Source: Sphingomonas sp. GM_Shp_1
GTDB lineage: Bacteria; Pseudomonadota; Alphaproteobacteria; Sphingomonadales; Sphingomonadaceae
Length of the DNA stretch: 64,000 nt
Reading direction: 5' to 3'
Assembly: GCF_026540895.1 (NCBI RefSeq)
Contig: NZ_JALNUR010000003.1
Coordinates: 62,001-126,000 of the forward strand
Shown here: positions 25,401 through 35,037 of the stretch, piece after piece
How positions within the stretch are numbered: position 1 is the stretch's first letter
Layout of the letters: the number at the start of each line of letters is the position of its first letter
Program-made: the position numbers and the translations under genes
The notes under the pieces: generated by a model
Told to the model about the DNA's origin: nothing
Seen by the model: only the letters and a program-made list of their open reading frames with translations
Database searches by the model: none

Positions 25401-27509
25401 CTATCGGGTCAGCAGGCTGATCTCCGCGATGGCGAGCCGGGTCTCGCCGTTCGCGGTGCGGGGGAAGGCGATCTCGATATAGCGGCCGCGATGCGGCCGA
25501 CCGAAGACCAGGCGCTGCGGCGCCTGGTTGGCGGCGATGTTGGAGAATTCCCCCGCCTCCTGCACCGGGCCGGACAGTGCCGGGTCGTCGCCGATCCGCA
25601 CCGTCCAGGTCGCCGGATCGCCTGCGCCCTGCGGCGCATGCCAGCCGGGTTTCAGGACGAAGCCGCGCATGGTCACGCTGCGTCCCAGGTCGATCGTCAC
25701 CGAACAGGGCTTGCCATCCGCGCCGACTAGTGGCGCGATCCAGTCGGTGCGGTTCAGTTCGTCGATCAGCTTTTCGGCCTGCGGAGCGCTGGCGCGAACG
25801 ATCTTCCAGTCGCTCTTGCGGATGTCGAAGTCGCGTCGCCCGACGCTGCTGACCGCGCCGCTCGCCAGATGGATCCCGATCGCCTGCACCGTCCCGCCAT
25901 CGGGCAGGGGGAAGGGGGCGGCGTAGCGCGGCGAAGCGGCGCTGGGCGTACTGCCGTCGATCGTATAGGCGATGGCCTGACCCGGCGCATCGCTGGTCAA
26001 CGTCACCAGTCCCTCCCGGTCGCGCAGGATATGCGGCGGTTCGAGCAGGACGGGGGCGAGATAGATGCCGAACTCGGTGATCGCAGGCACCGCTGCTGCG
26101 GCGACGATGCGCAGGCGGACGTGCCGGGCGGTGACAGGTGCGTCGAGCCGGACGACGCGCTGCGACCCGATCCCCTGCTTCGCCACGATCTCGCGCCAGC
26201 CCCCGGTCCGGGGGATATCGATCGCGAACCGGTCGACCCGCAGACCCAGCGGCAGATGCTCGGCGAGGCGGATCACGTCGAAGGTCTTCGCCGTACCGAG
26301 GTCCAGCGTCAGCATCGGCGTGGCGGCCCCATCGGCCGCAGCCCAGAAGCTGCCCGGCTTGCCGTCCAGCACATGGGCGGCCGGATGGTCGGGCCGCGCG
26401 CTGCTGGCCGAGGCCGTGGCCCCGCGCGCGAGGTCGGTGGCATACATATCGCGCACCGCCTTGCCGAATTCGGCGAGGTTGCCGACATCCTCATCGGTGA
26501 TCCGCCCCCGCGTATCGGGGGCAAGGTTCAGGAGCAGCCCCGCGCTGCGCCCGACCGTGTCGAAATAGATCTTCATCAGATTGGCCGGGCTGCGGCTCTG
26601 GCCATCCTCATAGGCGTGCCAGAACCAGCCATAACGGGTCGAGACATCGGCCTCGGCGGGCCACCACACCGATCCCCCGCGAACCCCCGAATTGCCCTTT
26701 TCGGGCGTGAAGCCCTTGTCGTCCATCGTCGCCCAGCAAGGATCGCCCGCTTCGCCCTCCTCATTACCGACCCAGCGCAGGTCCGCGCCGACCGGATCGA
26801 AGGTGCAGGCCATCGGCTGAAGCTGGTGGACGAAATCGATGATCGACGGCCAGTTATAATAGGGGACCGCGTCGATCTTCCGCATCTCGCGCGCGCCGCC
26901 ATAATAGCCGTCGCCGCCATTCGCGCCGTCGAAGAATACCTCGTAGATCGGGCCGTACTGGGTCAGCAACTCGCGTAACTGGTTGCGGAAGAAGGTGATA
27001 TAGGCCGGGCGGCCATAGTCCGGGTGGTTGCGGTCCCAGGGCGACAGATAGATGCCGAACTGCAGCCCCTGACGCCGGCAGGCCTCGGCCAGTTCGCCGA
27101 CGATATCGCCCTTGCCGTTCTTATAGGGGCTGCTCTTGACGCTATGCTCGGTAAAGGCGCTGGGCCAGAGGCAGAAGCCGTCATGATGCTTGGCGGTGAT
27201 GATCAGGCCGCGCAGATTGGCTGCCTTGGCGGCTCCGACGATCTGGTCGGCGTCGAACGCCTTGGGATTGAAGATCGCGGGGTCCTCGTCGCCATAGCCC
27301 CATTCGCGATCGGTGAAGGTGTTGATCGTGAAATGGACGAAGGCGTTCTGCTCCATCCGATGCCACGCCAACTGCCGCGAGGAAGGCGTCGCGCCATAGG
27401 GCTTCAAGGCGGTCGCGGAAGGCTCGGCCAGCGCTCGACCCGGCAGCGACAGGGTGGCGGCGGCCAAGGCGATGGCGTCGCGGCGCGAAGGGCGGGGGGT
27501 GTCGATCAC
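25401..27509 (-). CDS. Alpha-L-fucosidase (GH29), Tat-exported
   Basis: 702 residues from a GTG at 27509 that overlaps the upstream TGA (GTGA) and is preceded by AAGGA. A twin-arginine signal (SRRDAIALAAATLSLPGRALA) indicates folded export. The GH29 barrel has AFVHFTINTFTDREWGYG, TAKHHDGFCLWPS and YEVFFDGANGG, with nucleophile D194. C-terminal to it lie an F5/8 type C-like domain (about 365-480), a chitobiase/FN3-like stretch with YTIDGSTPSAAS, and a second carbohydrate-binding-like domain to the end. It removes alpha-L-fucose from glycans. It is the last gene of the sigma/FecR-receptor-GH20-GH29 locus. Confidence 0.93.
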   Translation of the reverse strand: MIDTPRPSRRDAIALAAATLSLPGRALAEPSATALKPYGATPSSRQLAWHRMEQNAFVHFTINTFTDREWGYGDEDPAIFNPKAFDADQIVGAAKAANLRGLIITAKHHDGFCLWPSAFTEHSVKSSPYKNGKGDIVGELAEACRRQGLQFGIYLSPWDRNHPDYGRPAYITFFRNQLRELLTQYGPIYEVFFDGANGGDGYYGGAREMRKIDAVPYYNWPSIIDFVHQLQPMACTFDPVGADLRWVGNEEGEAGDPCWATMDDKGFTPEKGNSGVRGGSVWWPAEADVSTRYGWFWHAYEDGQSRSPANLMKIYFDTVGRSAGLLLNLAPDTRGRITDEDVGNLAEFGKAVRDMYATDLARGATASASSARPDHPAAHVLDGKPGSFWAAADGAATPMLTLDLGTAKTFDVIRLAEHLPLGLRVDRFAIDIPRTGGWREIVAKQGIGSQRVVRLDAPVTARHVRLRIVAAAAVPAITEFGIYLAPVLLEPPHILRDREGLVTLTSDAPGQAIAYTIDGSTPSAASPRYAAPFPLPDGGTVQAIGIHLASGAVSSVGRRDFDIRKSDWKIVRASAPQAEKLIDELNRTDWIAPLVGADGKPCSVTIDLGRSVTMRGFVLKPGWHAPQGAGDPATWTVRIGDDPALSGPVQEAGEFSNIAANQAPQRLVFGRPHRGRYIEIAFPRTANGETRLAIAEISLLTR

Positions 27510-29839
27510 TGGCGGTCCTTCATGGTTAGCCGCACCGTGTCGATGCCGTAGAGCGGGCCACCGACCGGCGGAGCGATTGTCAGGCACAGGTCGCTCTCGG
27601 ACGGACTCCGGGACAGCGGTGCGGAAAGGGTGAAGCGGTTCGCGCTGCGGCTTGGATCGGGCAGCGGCGTCGACGCCAGGGCGGGACCGTCGCAGCCGCC
27701 GCCATGCACGATCAGCGCGCCGAAATGGCTCGGCGTATAGCGCCAGACGACCTGTTCGCGCTGCTCCTGTCGCAATGCGAAATTGCGCGGCAGGCGGCCG
27801 ATCGTCACCGCGATCCCGTCGACCTGGTCGAGCGGCGCGGCCTTGTATGTCCAGCAGGGGTTGAAGATGTTCATGCTGTGGGCAGGGCCGTTGCCGGTCG
27901 CATCGCGGGTCAGCGGCAGGCGCAGCAGGATACCCGGGCCGGGGCAGGGGACGAGTTCCGCGCTCGAGCGTGTAAGCAGCGCCGCCGGGGTGGTGTCGAA
28001 GGCCCGGAACGCTGCAAGCGGACGTCCGTCCGGCGCGAAGTCGGCGGCGCGCAGGACCGTGCCCGATCTGACCGTCACGGGCGCGGCATAGGCGCGCGAG
28101 CGGGCGGTCGGCGCGCTGCCGTCGGTCGTGTAGCGGATCGTGCCATAGGGCGCCTGGCGCGCCATCGCGACCGACACCCTCGGGCCGCGCAACGCTTGCC
28201 CGACCCCGCCGATCACGGTGAAGTCGACCGCGAAGGCGCTGTCCGCGACCGCGACCCCCTGCCGAACATAACGGTTCATCTGTGGGTCGAGCCGGGACAG
28301 GAAGTCCGGCCAGTCGCGCGTACCGGCGGGAGACCAGGTCATCTCCGCCAGCGCCGCCAGACGCGGGAACAGCGCATGTTCGCGCTGTTCGGGCGTGACC
28401 ATATATTCGGCCCAGAGATTGGCCTGCGCGCCAAGTACGTGATGTGCCTTCGACGCGGCGATCTCGCGGGGCAGCGGGTCATAGGCATAGACGTCGGCCA
28501 GCGTCTGGTACTTCATCCGGCCGGGTGGTTCGTCGCCGCGCGCGCTTTGCAGATTGTCGAAATAGAGGACGGGGCCAGGCGATAGCACCACGTCATGGCC
28601 CATATTGGCCGCCTCGATCGCGCCCTTTTCCCCGCGCCACGACATGACCGAGGCGGATGCGGGCAGGCCACCCTCCAATATCTCGTCCCAGCCGATCAGG
28701 CGACGGCCATGGCGCGCGAGATGCTGGCCGAGTTGCTCGACGAACCAGCTTTGCAGCCGCTCCTCGTCCGCGATTCCCAGCGCCTTCATCCTCGCCTGCA
28801 CCGCCGGGGAGGCCCGCCACTGATCCTTCAGCGCTTCGTCGCCGCCAATATGGATATAGGGGGAGGGGAAGATCGCCATCACCTCGTCCAGGACGTTGCG
28901 CACGAAGTCGAGGCTCGGGTCGGTGACGTCGAATAGATAGGGATTGATCCCCCAATCGCCCGACACCGGCGGACGATCGCCCAGCACGCCGACCTCCGGA
29001 TGGGCCGCGATGGCCGCCTGGGCATGGCCGGGCAGGTCAATCTCGGGCACGATGGTCACCCCGCGCGCGGCGGCATAGGTCACCAGCGCGCGAAGCTCGT
29101 CTTGCGTATAGAAGCCGCCGTAACGCGAGCCGCCCGCGTCACGCCAGGCGCCGATCCCGGTCAGGTCGGGATAGCGCTTGATCTCGATCCGCCAGCCCTG
29201 ATCGTCGGTCAGATGGAGTTGCAGCCGGTTGAGCTTGGCCTGCGCCATCATATCGATGACGCGCTCGATCGATGCGATCGGCTGCATATGACGCGCCACG
29301 TCGAGCATGACGCCGCGCCAGGCGAAGCGGGGCGCATCCTCGATCGTCATCGCCTGGACGGTGACGCCTGAGCCGAACCGCGCGTCGGGGGTCAGCAACT
29401 GGGCGAGGGTCATCGCGCCATAGAGCAGCCCGGTATCGCTTGCCGCCGCGATCCGGATGCCCGCCGCCGCGACGTCGAGCCGGTATCGCTCGTCGCCGGG
29501 CAGGGCCTTGCCCGACCGTTCGAGGCGGATCACGCCATCCCCGCCCTCGACGACGGTCAGAGCAAGGCCGCGTATGCGGGCGACGATCTCCGCCATCCGG
29601 CGCGCGGCGTTCATCGCACCGGCATCGCCCGCCGGCACGGCGATGCGGGCGCCCGCCCCAACCCGGATGCGACCGGTGCCCATCGTCAGATGGGCGGGGC
29701 GTGGAAGCACCGGCGTCGCCGGGCCGGCGGCGGTCAGGACCATCGCCGCCAGCCCGAGCAGGCCCTGCGCGGCCCGGCTTCCGCCCGAGCGCGACCGCTT
29801 TTGCCGCCCTCGCGGACGCTCGGGCGATGGACCGGTCAT
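27506..29839 (-). CDS. Beta-N-acetylhexosaminidase (GH20)
   Basis: 777 residues. A basic N-terminus and hydrophobic helix (about 24-40) act as signal or anchor. An N-terminal GH20b domain (about 45-165) precedes the GH20 barrel from RFAWRGVMLDVARH. QLHLTDDQGWRIEI and VPEIDLPGHAQAA lie in the barrel, and the catalytic pair D334-E335 is in HIGGDE. A chitobiase C-terminal domain (IRYTTDGSAPTARS) and an extra C-terminal module follow. It hydrolyses terminal beta-GlcNAc/GalNAc by substrate assistance. The start shares one base with the receptor stop (TGATG) and its own stop overlaps the fucosidase start. Together they would trim N-acetylhexosamine- and fucose-containing glycans. Confidence 0.95.
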   Translation of the reverse strand: MTGPSPERPRGRQKRSRSGGSRAAQGLLGLAAMVLTAAGPATPVLPRPAHLTMGTGRIRVGAGARIAVPAGDAGAMNAARRMAEIVARIRGLALTVVEGGDGVIRLERSGKALPGDERYRLDVAAAGIRIAAASDTGLLYGAMTLAQLLTPDARFGSGVTVQAMTIEDAPRFAWRGVMLDVARHMQPIASIERVIDMMAQAKLNRLQLHLTDDQGWRIEIKRYPDLTGIGAWRDAGGSRYGGFYTQDELRALVTYAAARGVTIVPEIDLPGHAQAAIAAHPEVGVLGDRPPVSGDWGINPYLFDVTDPSLDFVRNVLDEVMAIFPSPYIHIGGDEALKDQWRASPAVQARMKALGIADEERLQSWFVEQLGQHLARHGRRLIGWDEILEGGLPASASVMSWRGEKGAIEAANMGHDVVLSPGPVLYFDNLQSARGDEPPGRMKYQTLADVYAYDPLPREIAASKAHHVLGAQANLWAEYMVTPEQREHALFPRLAALAEMTWSPAGTRDWPDFLSRLDPQMNRYVRQGVAVADSAFAVDFTVIGGVGQALRGPRVSVAMARQAPYGTIRYTTDGSAPTARSRAYAAPVTVRSGTVLRAADFAPDGRPLAAFRAFDTTPAALLTRSSAELVPCPGPGILLRLPLTRDATGNGPAHSMNIFNPCWTYKAAPLDQVDGIAVTIGRLPRNFALRQEQREQVVWRYTPSHFGALIVHGGGCDGPALASTPLPDPSRSANRFTLSAPLSRSPSESDLCLTIAPPVGGPLYGIDTVRLTMKDRQ

Positions 29840-32800
29840 CAGAAGCGCGTCGTCGCGGCGATCGAGATTTGCCGCCCGAGCGTGTCGTAACGCTGCGGGA
29901 TCGTGTTGCCGCGCGACAGGGCATAGTCATAGGTGTTGGTCATGATCGGCTGCTGACGGTCGAAGATGTTGTTGACCGCCGCGGTCAAGGTCAGCCGCTT
30001 GGCGATGCTGAAGGCCAGCGCCAGGTCGAAATAATGATAGGGCGCGATGCGGGTGAAGTCGGAAACTGCGGTCGCCGGATTGGAGTTCGGGCCGCCATTC
30101 TGCCCTGCCGTCGTTCCGTCGATATACCGCCAGGCGAGCGAGGCCGAGAGAAGCTGGCCTTCCGAGGAATAGGTCGCGCGGACATTATGGACCCAGCGGG
30201 GCGCGGGCTGCGAACAGGAGCCGCCGAAATAGCCGACGCAATTGGTCCGAGGCTGGTTGACGGCGGCCTGACCGCCCTGATCGGTCGTCAGCGTGCCGTT
30301 CATCAGCAGGTCGACCTTGCCCGCCGTCTCGCCCAGCGGGATCGAATATTGCGCCTGGAAGTCATAGCCGCTGGCGAACAGGCGATAGGCGTTGAGATTG
30401 CCCCCCTGGATGTAACCGGCGGAGGTACCGGTGCTCGTCAACTGATAGGTGGTCGGATCGCGGACGAGCCTGCTGCAATAATAGGGATCGCCGGTGATGA
30501 CGCAGCCGTCCACGGCGAAGCTGGCGCCTAGATAGCTGATCACGCTGTTGACCTGGATCGTGTAGCGATCGACCGAAAGGCTAAGCCGCGGGATGAAGCG
30601 CGGCGTGAAGACGAAGCCGAAGGTCGTCGTCCGCGCATCCTCCGGGCTGATCGGTATGCCGTTGTTCCGCTGGCGGCAGACATCGTCGACGCATCGGATG
30701 CTGCCGGGAATGCCCGCTGCGATTCCGTTGCCATATTGGCTGTCGGGCAGCCCGGTCAGGCGACACACCTCGCGGCTGGCGCGCGGAGCGACGCCGTCGA
30801 CGCTGGCGCAGGGGTCGATGATCGTCGCGTTCTGGAAGCTGACTGTCTGGTTCGCCTCGCGCAGGCCGGGTGCGCGCGCGGCGCGGTTGCGGCCGAAGCG
30901 GAAGGTGATGTCCTCGGTCGGCGAATAGACCGCCTCGACCTTCCAGGTGTTGAAGGTCTCGGAATTGGTGCTGTACTTGGACAGGCGATAGCCGCCATTG
31001 ACCTGCAACAGCTTGATCAGACTGACATTCTGCACCAGCGGCAATTGCGCCTCGACATTGCCCTCGACCACGTCCTGCGTCGCGAAGCGGTCGGCGACGC
31101 CGCCATAGACCTCGATGAATCGGGCATTCTGGATTCCACGCTCCTCCTGCTTGCGATATTCGGTGCCGAAGGCGAGCGCGAGACCCTGTTCGGCGAAGGG
31201 CGAACGGATGCCGTAGCGAGTCAGGTCGACGGTCAGGTTGGCGGTGACGTCGTAGAATTTGGCGCGCAGGTCGCTGACGCCCAGCCCCTCGTTGAACAGA
31301 TAGTTGCTCAGCGCGGCGCTGCCGGGATTGTTGGCGACGAAGACGTTGAGCGGCACGCAGGCGGGGTCGGTGCCGTTGACCACCGAGCGACAGGTGGGAA
31401 CGCCGCTCATGTTCACCACGTCGAGCGCCCGGCCGACCTTGACCGCGACCGGATTGCCGCCCGGCTGCCATAGCTGGCGGCTCTCGTCATAGACGCCGCC
31501 GACATCGTAATGCCAGCCGTCCGCGATTTCGCCCCGGATCGAGGCGTTGATCCGCGTCTGGCTGTTGGTGAAGGTCTCCTTGTCGCGGTCGCCCGCCAGA
31601 CCCGGAAAGCCGTACTGGACGCTCAGCGGCGCATATACGGCCGTCCCCGCGCGCGCGCCGCAGATCGTCTGCGCCTGCGACGGTGACAGGAACGGATTGT
31701 CGCAATTGACCTGGTAGCTGCCTTGAACATAGGGGCCGTAGAGCAGGTTCTCCGACTTGTCGTGCAGGTACATCACGCCGAGCGAGATCTCGGCGGCCGG
31801 GGATGCCTTGAAGTTGATGAAGCCACCGGCATTGTACCGCTCGTAACCGCGTGCGGCTAGTCGGTCGCCCTGGTTGGGATAACCCGGAATGGTCGAGGCC
31901 GGGGCAAAGACGCCGGGGTTGCCGGTGACGTTGGAATAGTTCGCACCGTTGGCGGTCAGCGTCCCGTTGGGCGATGCGCCGGTGACGCCGCAGATCAGAT
32001 TGTTGACGCGCAGCGGATTGCCGGTGTCGCGGCGCAACTGGCACCCCGACGCGTCACGGTCGCGGAACAGGATGCCGTCGGCGGTCCGATAGGTGCCGTA
32101 GACCGAGATGTTCAGCCGGTCGTCGAGGAAATTATGGCCATAGGTCGCGCTCAGGTCCGCACGGCCGCCATCATTGGTCACCCCCCGGGGCGTCGTAATC
32201 CCGTAGCGCTGGGCGACGGGCGTCGAGACATTGTCGCGATTGAGGTGATTGTAGAAGCTGTAATTGGCGGACAGTTGCAGCCCGATGAAGTCGCGCCGGA
32301 TGACATAGTTCACGACGCCGGCGATGGCGTCCGAGCCATAGACCGACGATGCACCGCCGGTCAGCAGGTCGATCCGCTCGACCAGCGACACCGGGATCAG
32401 GTTGGTGTCGACGGACTCGGTGCCCGCGATACGCTGTCCGTTGATCAGCGACAGGGTGCGGTTGAAGTCCAGGCCGCGCAGCTTGACGCCGCGCTGCTGG
32501 CCGTTGCTCTGCTGGTAATTCTGCTGCGCGTCCGGCTGGACCTGGCCGAGGCGGTTGGTAACCTCCTCCAGGTTGACCGCACCCTGCGCCCTGATCTCCG
32601 AAGAGGTGATCGTGGTGATCGGGCTGGCGGACTTCAGGTTGGGGCGGACGATGCGGGTGCCGGTGACGACGACGTCGCCGCCTCCCGAGGCCTGGGGCGC
32701 GGGCGGCTCGCCCGAAATCACCGCCTCGCGCTGCTGCTCGCTCGTACCGGTCTGGCCGACGGTGTTGAGCCCGACGGGGCTGAGCCCGGCTGAGCGGGCC

Positions 32801-33132
32801 GCCACCACATAGACCCCCTGCTGGGTCCGCGAGGCGCTGAAGCCGCTGTCGCGAAGCAGCCGGTCGAGCGCGGTGGTGGCGGGCATGGTGCCCGAAACGG
32901 CGGGCGACCGGCGATCGGCGAGCCGGGTTTCGTCAAACACGATCTGGATCCGCGCCTGATGCGCCAGCGTCCGCAACGCCTGACCCAGCGGCTGCGAACG
33001 GACATCCACCTTAACTACGCTCTGCTGTGCTGCCGCCGGTGTCGCCGCCACTCCGGCCATCACCGTCGCCGTCGCCAAGGCCATCGCGCTCACGCGTGAT
33101 GCGATGGTACCAAACCCACTCCTATTCGACAT
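29839..33132 (-). CDS. TonB-dependent receptor with STN signalling domain
   Basis: 1097 residues. Signal peptide (about 1-36, ending TPAAAQ), STN domain at about 38-111 (PLGQALRTLAHQARIQIVFD, SGTMPATTALDRLL), linker, TonB box (DVVVTGTRIV), then plug (RGVKLRGLDFNRTLSLINGQ, LTGGASSVYGSDAIAGV) and a large barrel ending RQISIAATTRF. The STN domain is what signals to FecR-type anti-sigma factors, and a sigma/FecR pair is encoded directly upstream. Start at 33132 (MSNRSG) has GGGGGG 4-5 nt upstream; the longer frame to 33210 adds a non-conserved piece. Coupled to GH20 and GH29 genes, it is a glycan oligosaccharide receptor by context. Confidence 0.92.
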   Translation of the reverse strand: MSNRSGFGTIASRVSAMALATATVMAGVAATPAAAQQSVVKVDVRSQPLGQALRTLAHQARIQIVFDETRLADRRSPAVSGTMPATTALDRLLRDSGFSASRTQQGVYVVAARSAGLSPVGLNTVGQTGTSEQQREAVISGEPPAPQASGGGDVVVTGTRIVRPNLKSASPITTITSSEIRAQGAVNLEEVTNRLGQVQPDAQQNYQQSNGQQRGVKLRGLDFNRTLSLINGQRIAGTESVDTNLIPVSLVERIDLLTGGASSVYGSDAIAGVVNYVIRRDFIGLQLSANYSFYNHLNRDNVSTPVAQRYGITTPRGVTNDGGRADLSATYGHNFLDDRLNISVYGTYRTADGILFRDRDASGCQLRRDTGNPLRVNNLICGVTGASPNGTLTANGANYSNVTGNPGVFAPASTIPGYPNQGDRLAARGYERYNAGGFINFKASPAAEISLGVMYLHDKSENLLYGPYVQGSYQVNCDNPFLSPSQAQTICGARAGTAVYAPLSVQYGFPGLAGDRDKETFTNSQTRINASIRGEIADGWHYDVGGVYDESRQLWQPGGNPVAVKVGRALDVVNMSGVPTCRSVVNGTDPACVPLNVFVANNPGSAALSNYLFNEGLGVSDLRAKFYDVTANLTVDLTRYGIRSPFAEQGLALAFGTEYRKQEERGIQNARFIEVYGGVADRFATQDVVEGNVEAQLPLVQNVSLIKLLQVNGGYRLSKYSTNSETFNTWKVEAVYSPTEDITFRFGRNRAARAPGLREANQTVSFQNATIIDPCASVDGVAPRASREVCRLTGLPDSQYGNGIAAGIPGSIRCVDDVCRQRNNGIPISPEDARTTTFGFVFTPRFIPRLSLSVDRYTIQVNSVISYLGASFAVDGCVITGDPYYCSRLVRDPTTYQLTSTGTSAGYIQGGNLNAYRLFASGYDFQAQYSIPLGETAGKVDLLMNGTLTTDQGGQAAVNQPRTNCVGYFGGSCSQPAPRWVHNVRATYSSEGQLLSASLAWRYIDGTTAGQNGGPNSNPATAVSDFTRIAPYHYFDLALAFSIAKRLTLTAAVNNIFDRQQPIMTNTYDYALSRGNTIPQRYDTLGRQISIAATTRF

Positions 33133-33210
33133 ATCGCCCCCCGTTTTTTGGTTACAAGAATATGACGTCCGGGGGTTCGAAATGCTCAGTAAGGCTCCTA
33201 AAAAATTCAA

Positions 33211-34278
33211 TCATGTCGTGGAGGGGGGATTGCGTGGCATCGAATTGGTAGCGTTCTGTCCGCTACGCCGTGAGAGCAGGATCGATCCGTGCGAAGGAAC
33301 GGCCTGAATCGGGAAGGCGGCGACCACGCCTTGCAGGAAGGCGTCGATATCCCCCGCGTTGAAGACGCCGCTGATCCGGATGCTCGATGCGTCGGGAGTG
33401 ACGACGATGGGCTTGCCGATATTGTATCGGTTGACCCGCTCCACCGCGATCAGCAGCGGTTCGTCGGTAAAGGACAATTGTCCCCCCTCCAGCCGATCGC
33501 TGACTGCGGCGGCGCGCAGGGTTGCGAGCGGCTTGTCCGTCGACACGATCAGTTCTTGTCCCGGCGTCAGCGCCTGTTCGGCGCTCTCCCGCGTGCCGTG
33601 CACCGTGGCGAATTGCGGAGCCGGGCCGTTGGCCGCGTTCCGCAGGACGGCGACGCGTCCTTCATACAGCGCGACCCGTACCTCGGTGGTCAACTGCTCG
33701 ACCGAGAAGGCCGTCCCGACGGCCACCACCATGCTCGTGCCGCTGGTCACGGCAAATGGCCGCAACGGGTTCTTGGCGACTTTGAAACTCGCGCGACCAT
33801 GATCCAGCGTCAGCTCGCGTCGGTCATCCGTGAAGCGAACGCGAACGCCCGTGTCCGCGTCGAGCGTCATCGTCGAGCCATCGGCCAGGATCACGGTTCG
33901 CCGTTCGCCGACGCCGGTCTCATAATATCGAGAGGGCGCGCGCAGCATGGCGACCAGGCCGATGGCCAGCAGCACGGCGGCGGCGATCGCCAGCCATCCC
34001 GCCTTGGGAATAGGCCGGACCGTCCAGCGTCGTGCACCCGCCTGTTGCACCGCCCCCAGCGCCTCCCCGCGCAACGTCAGCAGTTCGGGCGTATCCGCGT
34101 AATCATCGAACCCGCCCCATAGCCCGCGCGCGCGTGCCAGCCGCTCGCCATGCGCGGGATCGGCGGCCAGCCAGGCGGAGAATTTCCGCTGATCCTCGGG
34201 GCTCAGCGGTGCGTCGTGGAGCCGCATGCACCAGGCGATCGCCTGATCGTCGATCGATTTCCAGGGGTCCGGCGTCAT
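33211..34278 (-). CDS. FecR-type anti-sigma factor
   Basis: 355 residues. A cytoplasmic N-terminal part (about 1-90) shows the DUF4880-like QAIAWCMRLHD and FSAWLAADPAHGERL, followed by one membrane segment (93-112). The periplasmic FecR domain (TGVGERRTVILADGSTMTLD, RELTLDHGRASFKVA) ends in an STN-like C-terminus (IRISGVFNAGDIDAFL). It holds the sigma factor until the STN domain of the loaded receptor signals across the periplasm. It overlaps the sigma gene by 4 nt and precedes the receptor by 78 nt. Confidence 0.93.
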   Translation of the reverse strand: MTPDPWKSIDDQAIAWCMRLHDAPLSPEDQRKFSAWLAADPAHGERLARARGLWGGFDDYADTPELLTLRGEALGAVQQAGARRWTVRPIPKAGWLAIAAAVLLAIGLVAMLRAPSRYYETGVGERRTVILADGSTMTLDADTGVRVRFTDDRRELTLDHGRASFKVAKNPLRPFAVTSGTSMVVAVGTAFSVEQLTTEVRVALYEGRVAVLRNAANGPAPQFATVHGTRESAEQALTPGQELIVSTDKPLATLRAAAVSDRLEGGQLSFTDEPLLIAVERVNRYNIGKPIVVTPDASSIRISGVFNAGDIDAFLQGVVAAFPIQAVPSHGSILLSRRSGQNATNSMPRNPPSTT

Positions 34279-34805
34279 TGCACGCCTCCCAGATCGCGGA
34301 GCAGGGCTCGCATGGCGGTGGCGATATGCTTTTCGACGGCGCTGACGGAGATGCCGAAGACGTCGGCGATGGCTTTGCGCTGCATGCCTTCCAAACGGTA
34401 GAGTATGAAAATGTGCCGTGTCCGTTCTGGGAGGCCGTTCAGAATCCGCGCGACGTGGCCGACGCTTTCCCGTGCCTCCAGTGTGCGCGCCGCGTCCAGC
34501 CGGTCGATGTCGCCATCGGACAGCATTTCACCATGGTGATAGCGAGTGCGGACGCTTTCGCGGCGATAATGATCGTTGACCAGATTGGCCGCGATACGAA
34601 AGATATAGGCTTCGGGATTGTCCACGACATGCTGCGGCCCCGAGGCGAGGCGGCAGAACAGATCCTGCGTCAGATCCTCGGCGAGCGACGCATCCCGCAT
34701 GCGTCGCTGGAAGAATGCGATCAGCGCCGGGCGAAGCCGGTTGGATAGCTCCAGCAGGTTGCCGGGCATGGCCTGCGGCTGTGTCTGACCCGTTCCCATA
34801 GCCAT
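34275..34805 (-). CDS. ECF sigma factor (FecI-like)
   Basis: 176 residues. Region 2 (about 22-88) shows RDASLAEDLTQDLFCRL and EAYIFRIAANLVNDHYRR. Region 4 (about 115-170) shows LPERTRHIFILYRLEGMQRK and IADVFGISVSAVEKHI. It directs polymerase to a receptor-type promoter once released by the FecR-like protein, whose gene it overlaps (ATGA). The order sigma, FecR, STN-receptor, GH20, GH29 on one strand indicates the locus is induced by its own oligosaccharide ligand. Confidence 0.94.
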   Translation of the reverse strand: MAMGTGQTQPQAMPGNLLELSNRLRPALIAFFQRRMRDASLAEDLTQDLFCRLASGPQHVVDNPEAYIFRIAANLVNDHYRRESVRTRYHHGEMLSDGDIDRLDAARTLEARESVGHVARILNGLPERTRHIFILYRLEGMQRKAIADVFGISVSAVEKHIATAMRALLRDLGGVQ

Positions 34806-34990
34806 TAGACGTACAGATCCCCGAAACCCACATTACCCTATGCGATATTCGACGCACTGCCCATGACGTGTGGCGATCGAGATGTCGGCCGGCACGGTCG
34901 GACGGAGCGATTTGGAGCGGGGGGCTCCTTGACCAAGATGCGGTGCATCGCCGCAATCGGTCCGGCCGGACTGATTTGTGCGTCTGCTCA

Positions 34991-35030
34991 AAAATCACCG
35001 ATCCGGCCCGCAAAAGCGGGTCGGGGTGAT
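34991..35030 (-). terminator. Rho-independent terminator of the metallophosphoesterase gene
   Basis: ATCACC (34994-34999) pairs with GGTGAT (35025-35030), and CCCGC (35007-35011) with GCGGG (35016-35020) around AAAA. There is an internal loop between the two stems. On the minus strand the hairpin is followed by a run of five T. It sits 8 nt after the stop at 35038. The rest of the 232-nt gap (34806-35037) shows no other feature; it should contain the sigma-factor promoter. Confidence 0.65.
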
Positions 35031-35037
35031 ATTTGCC

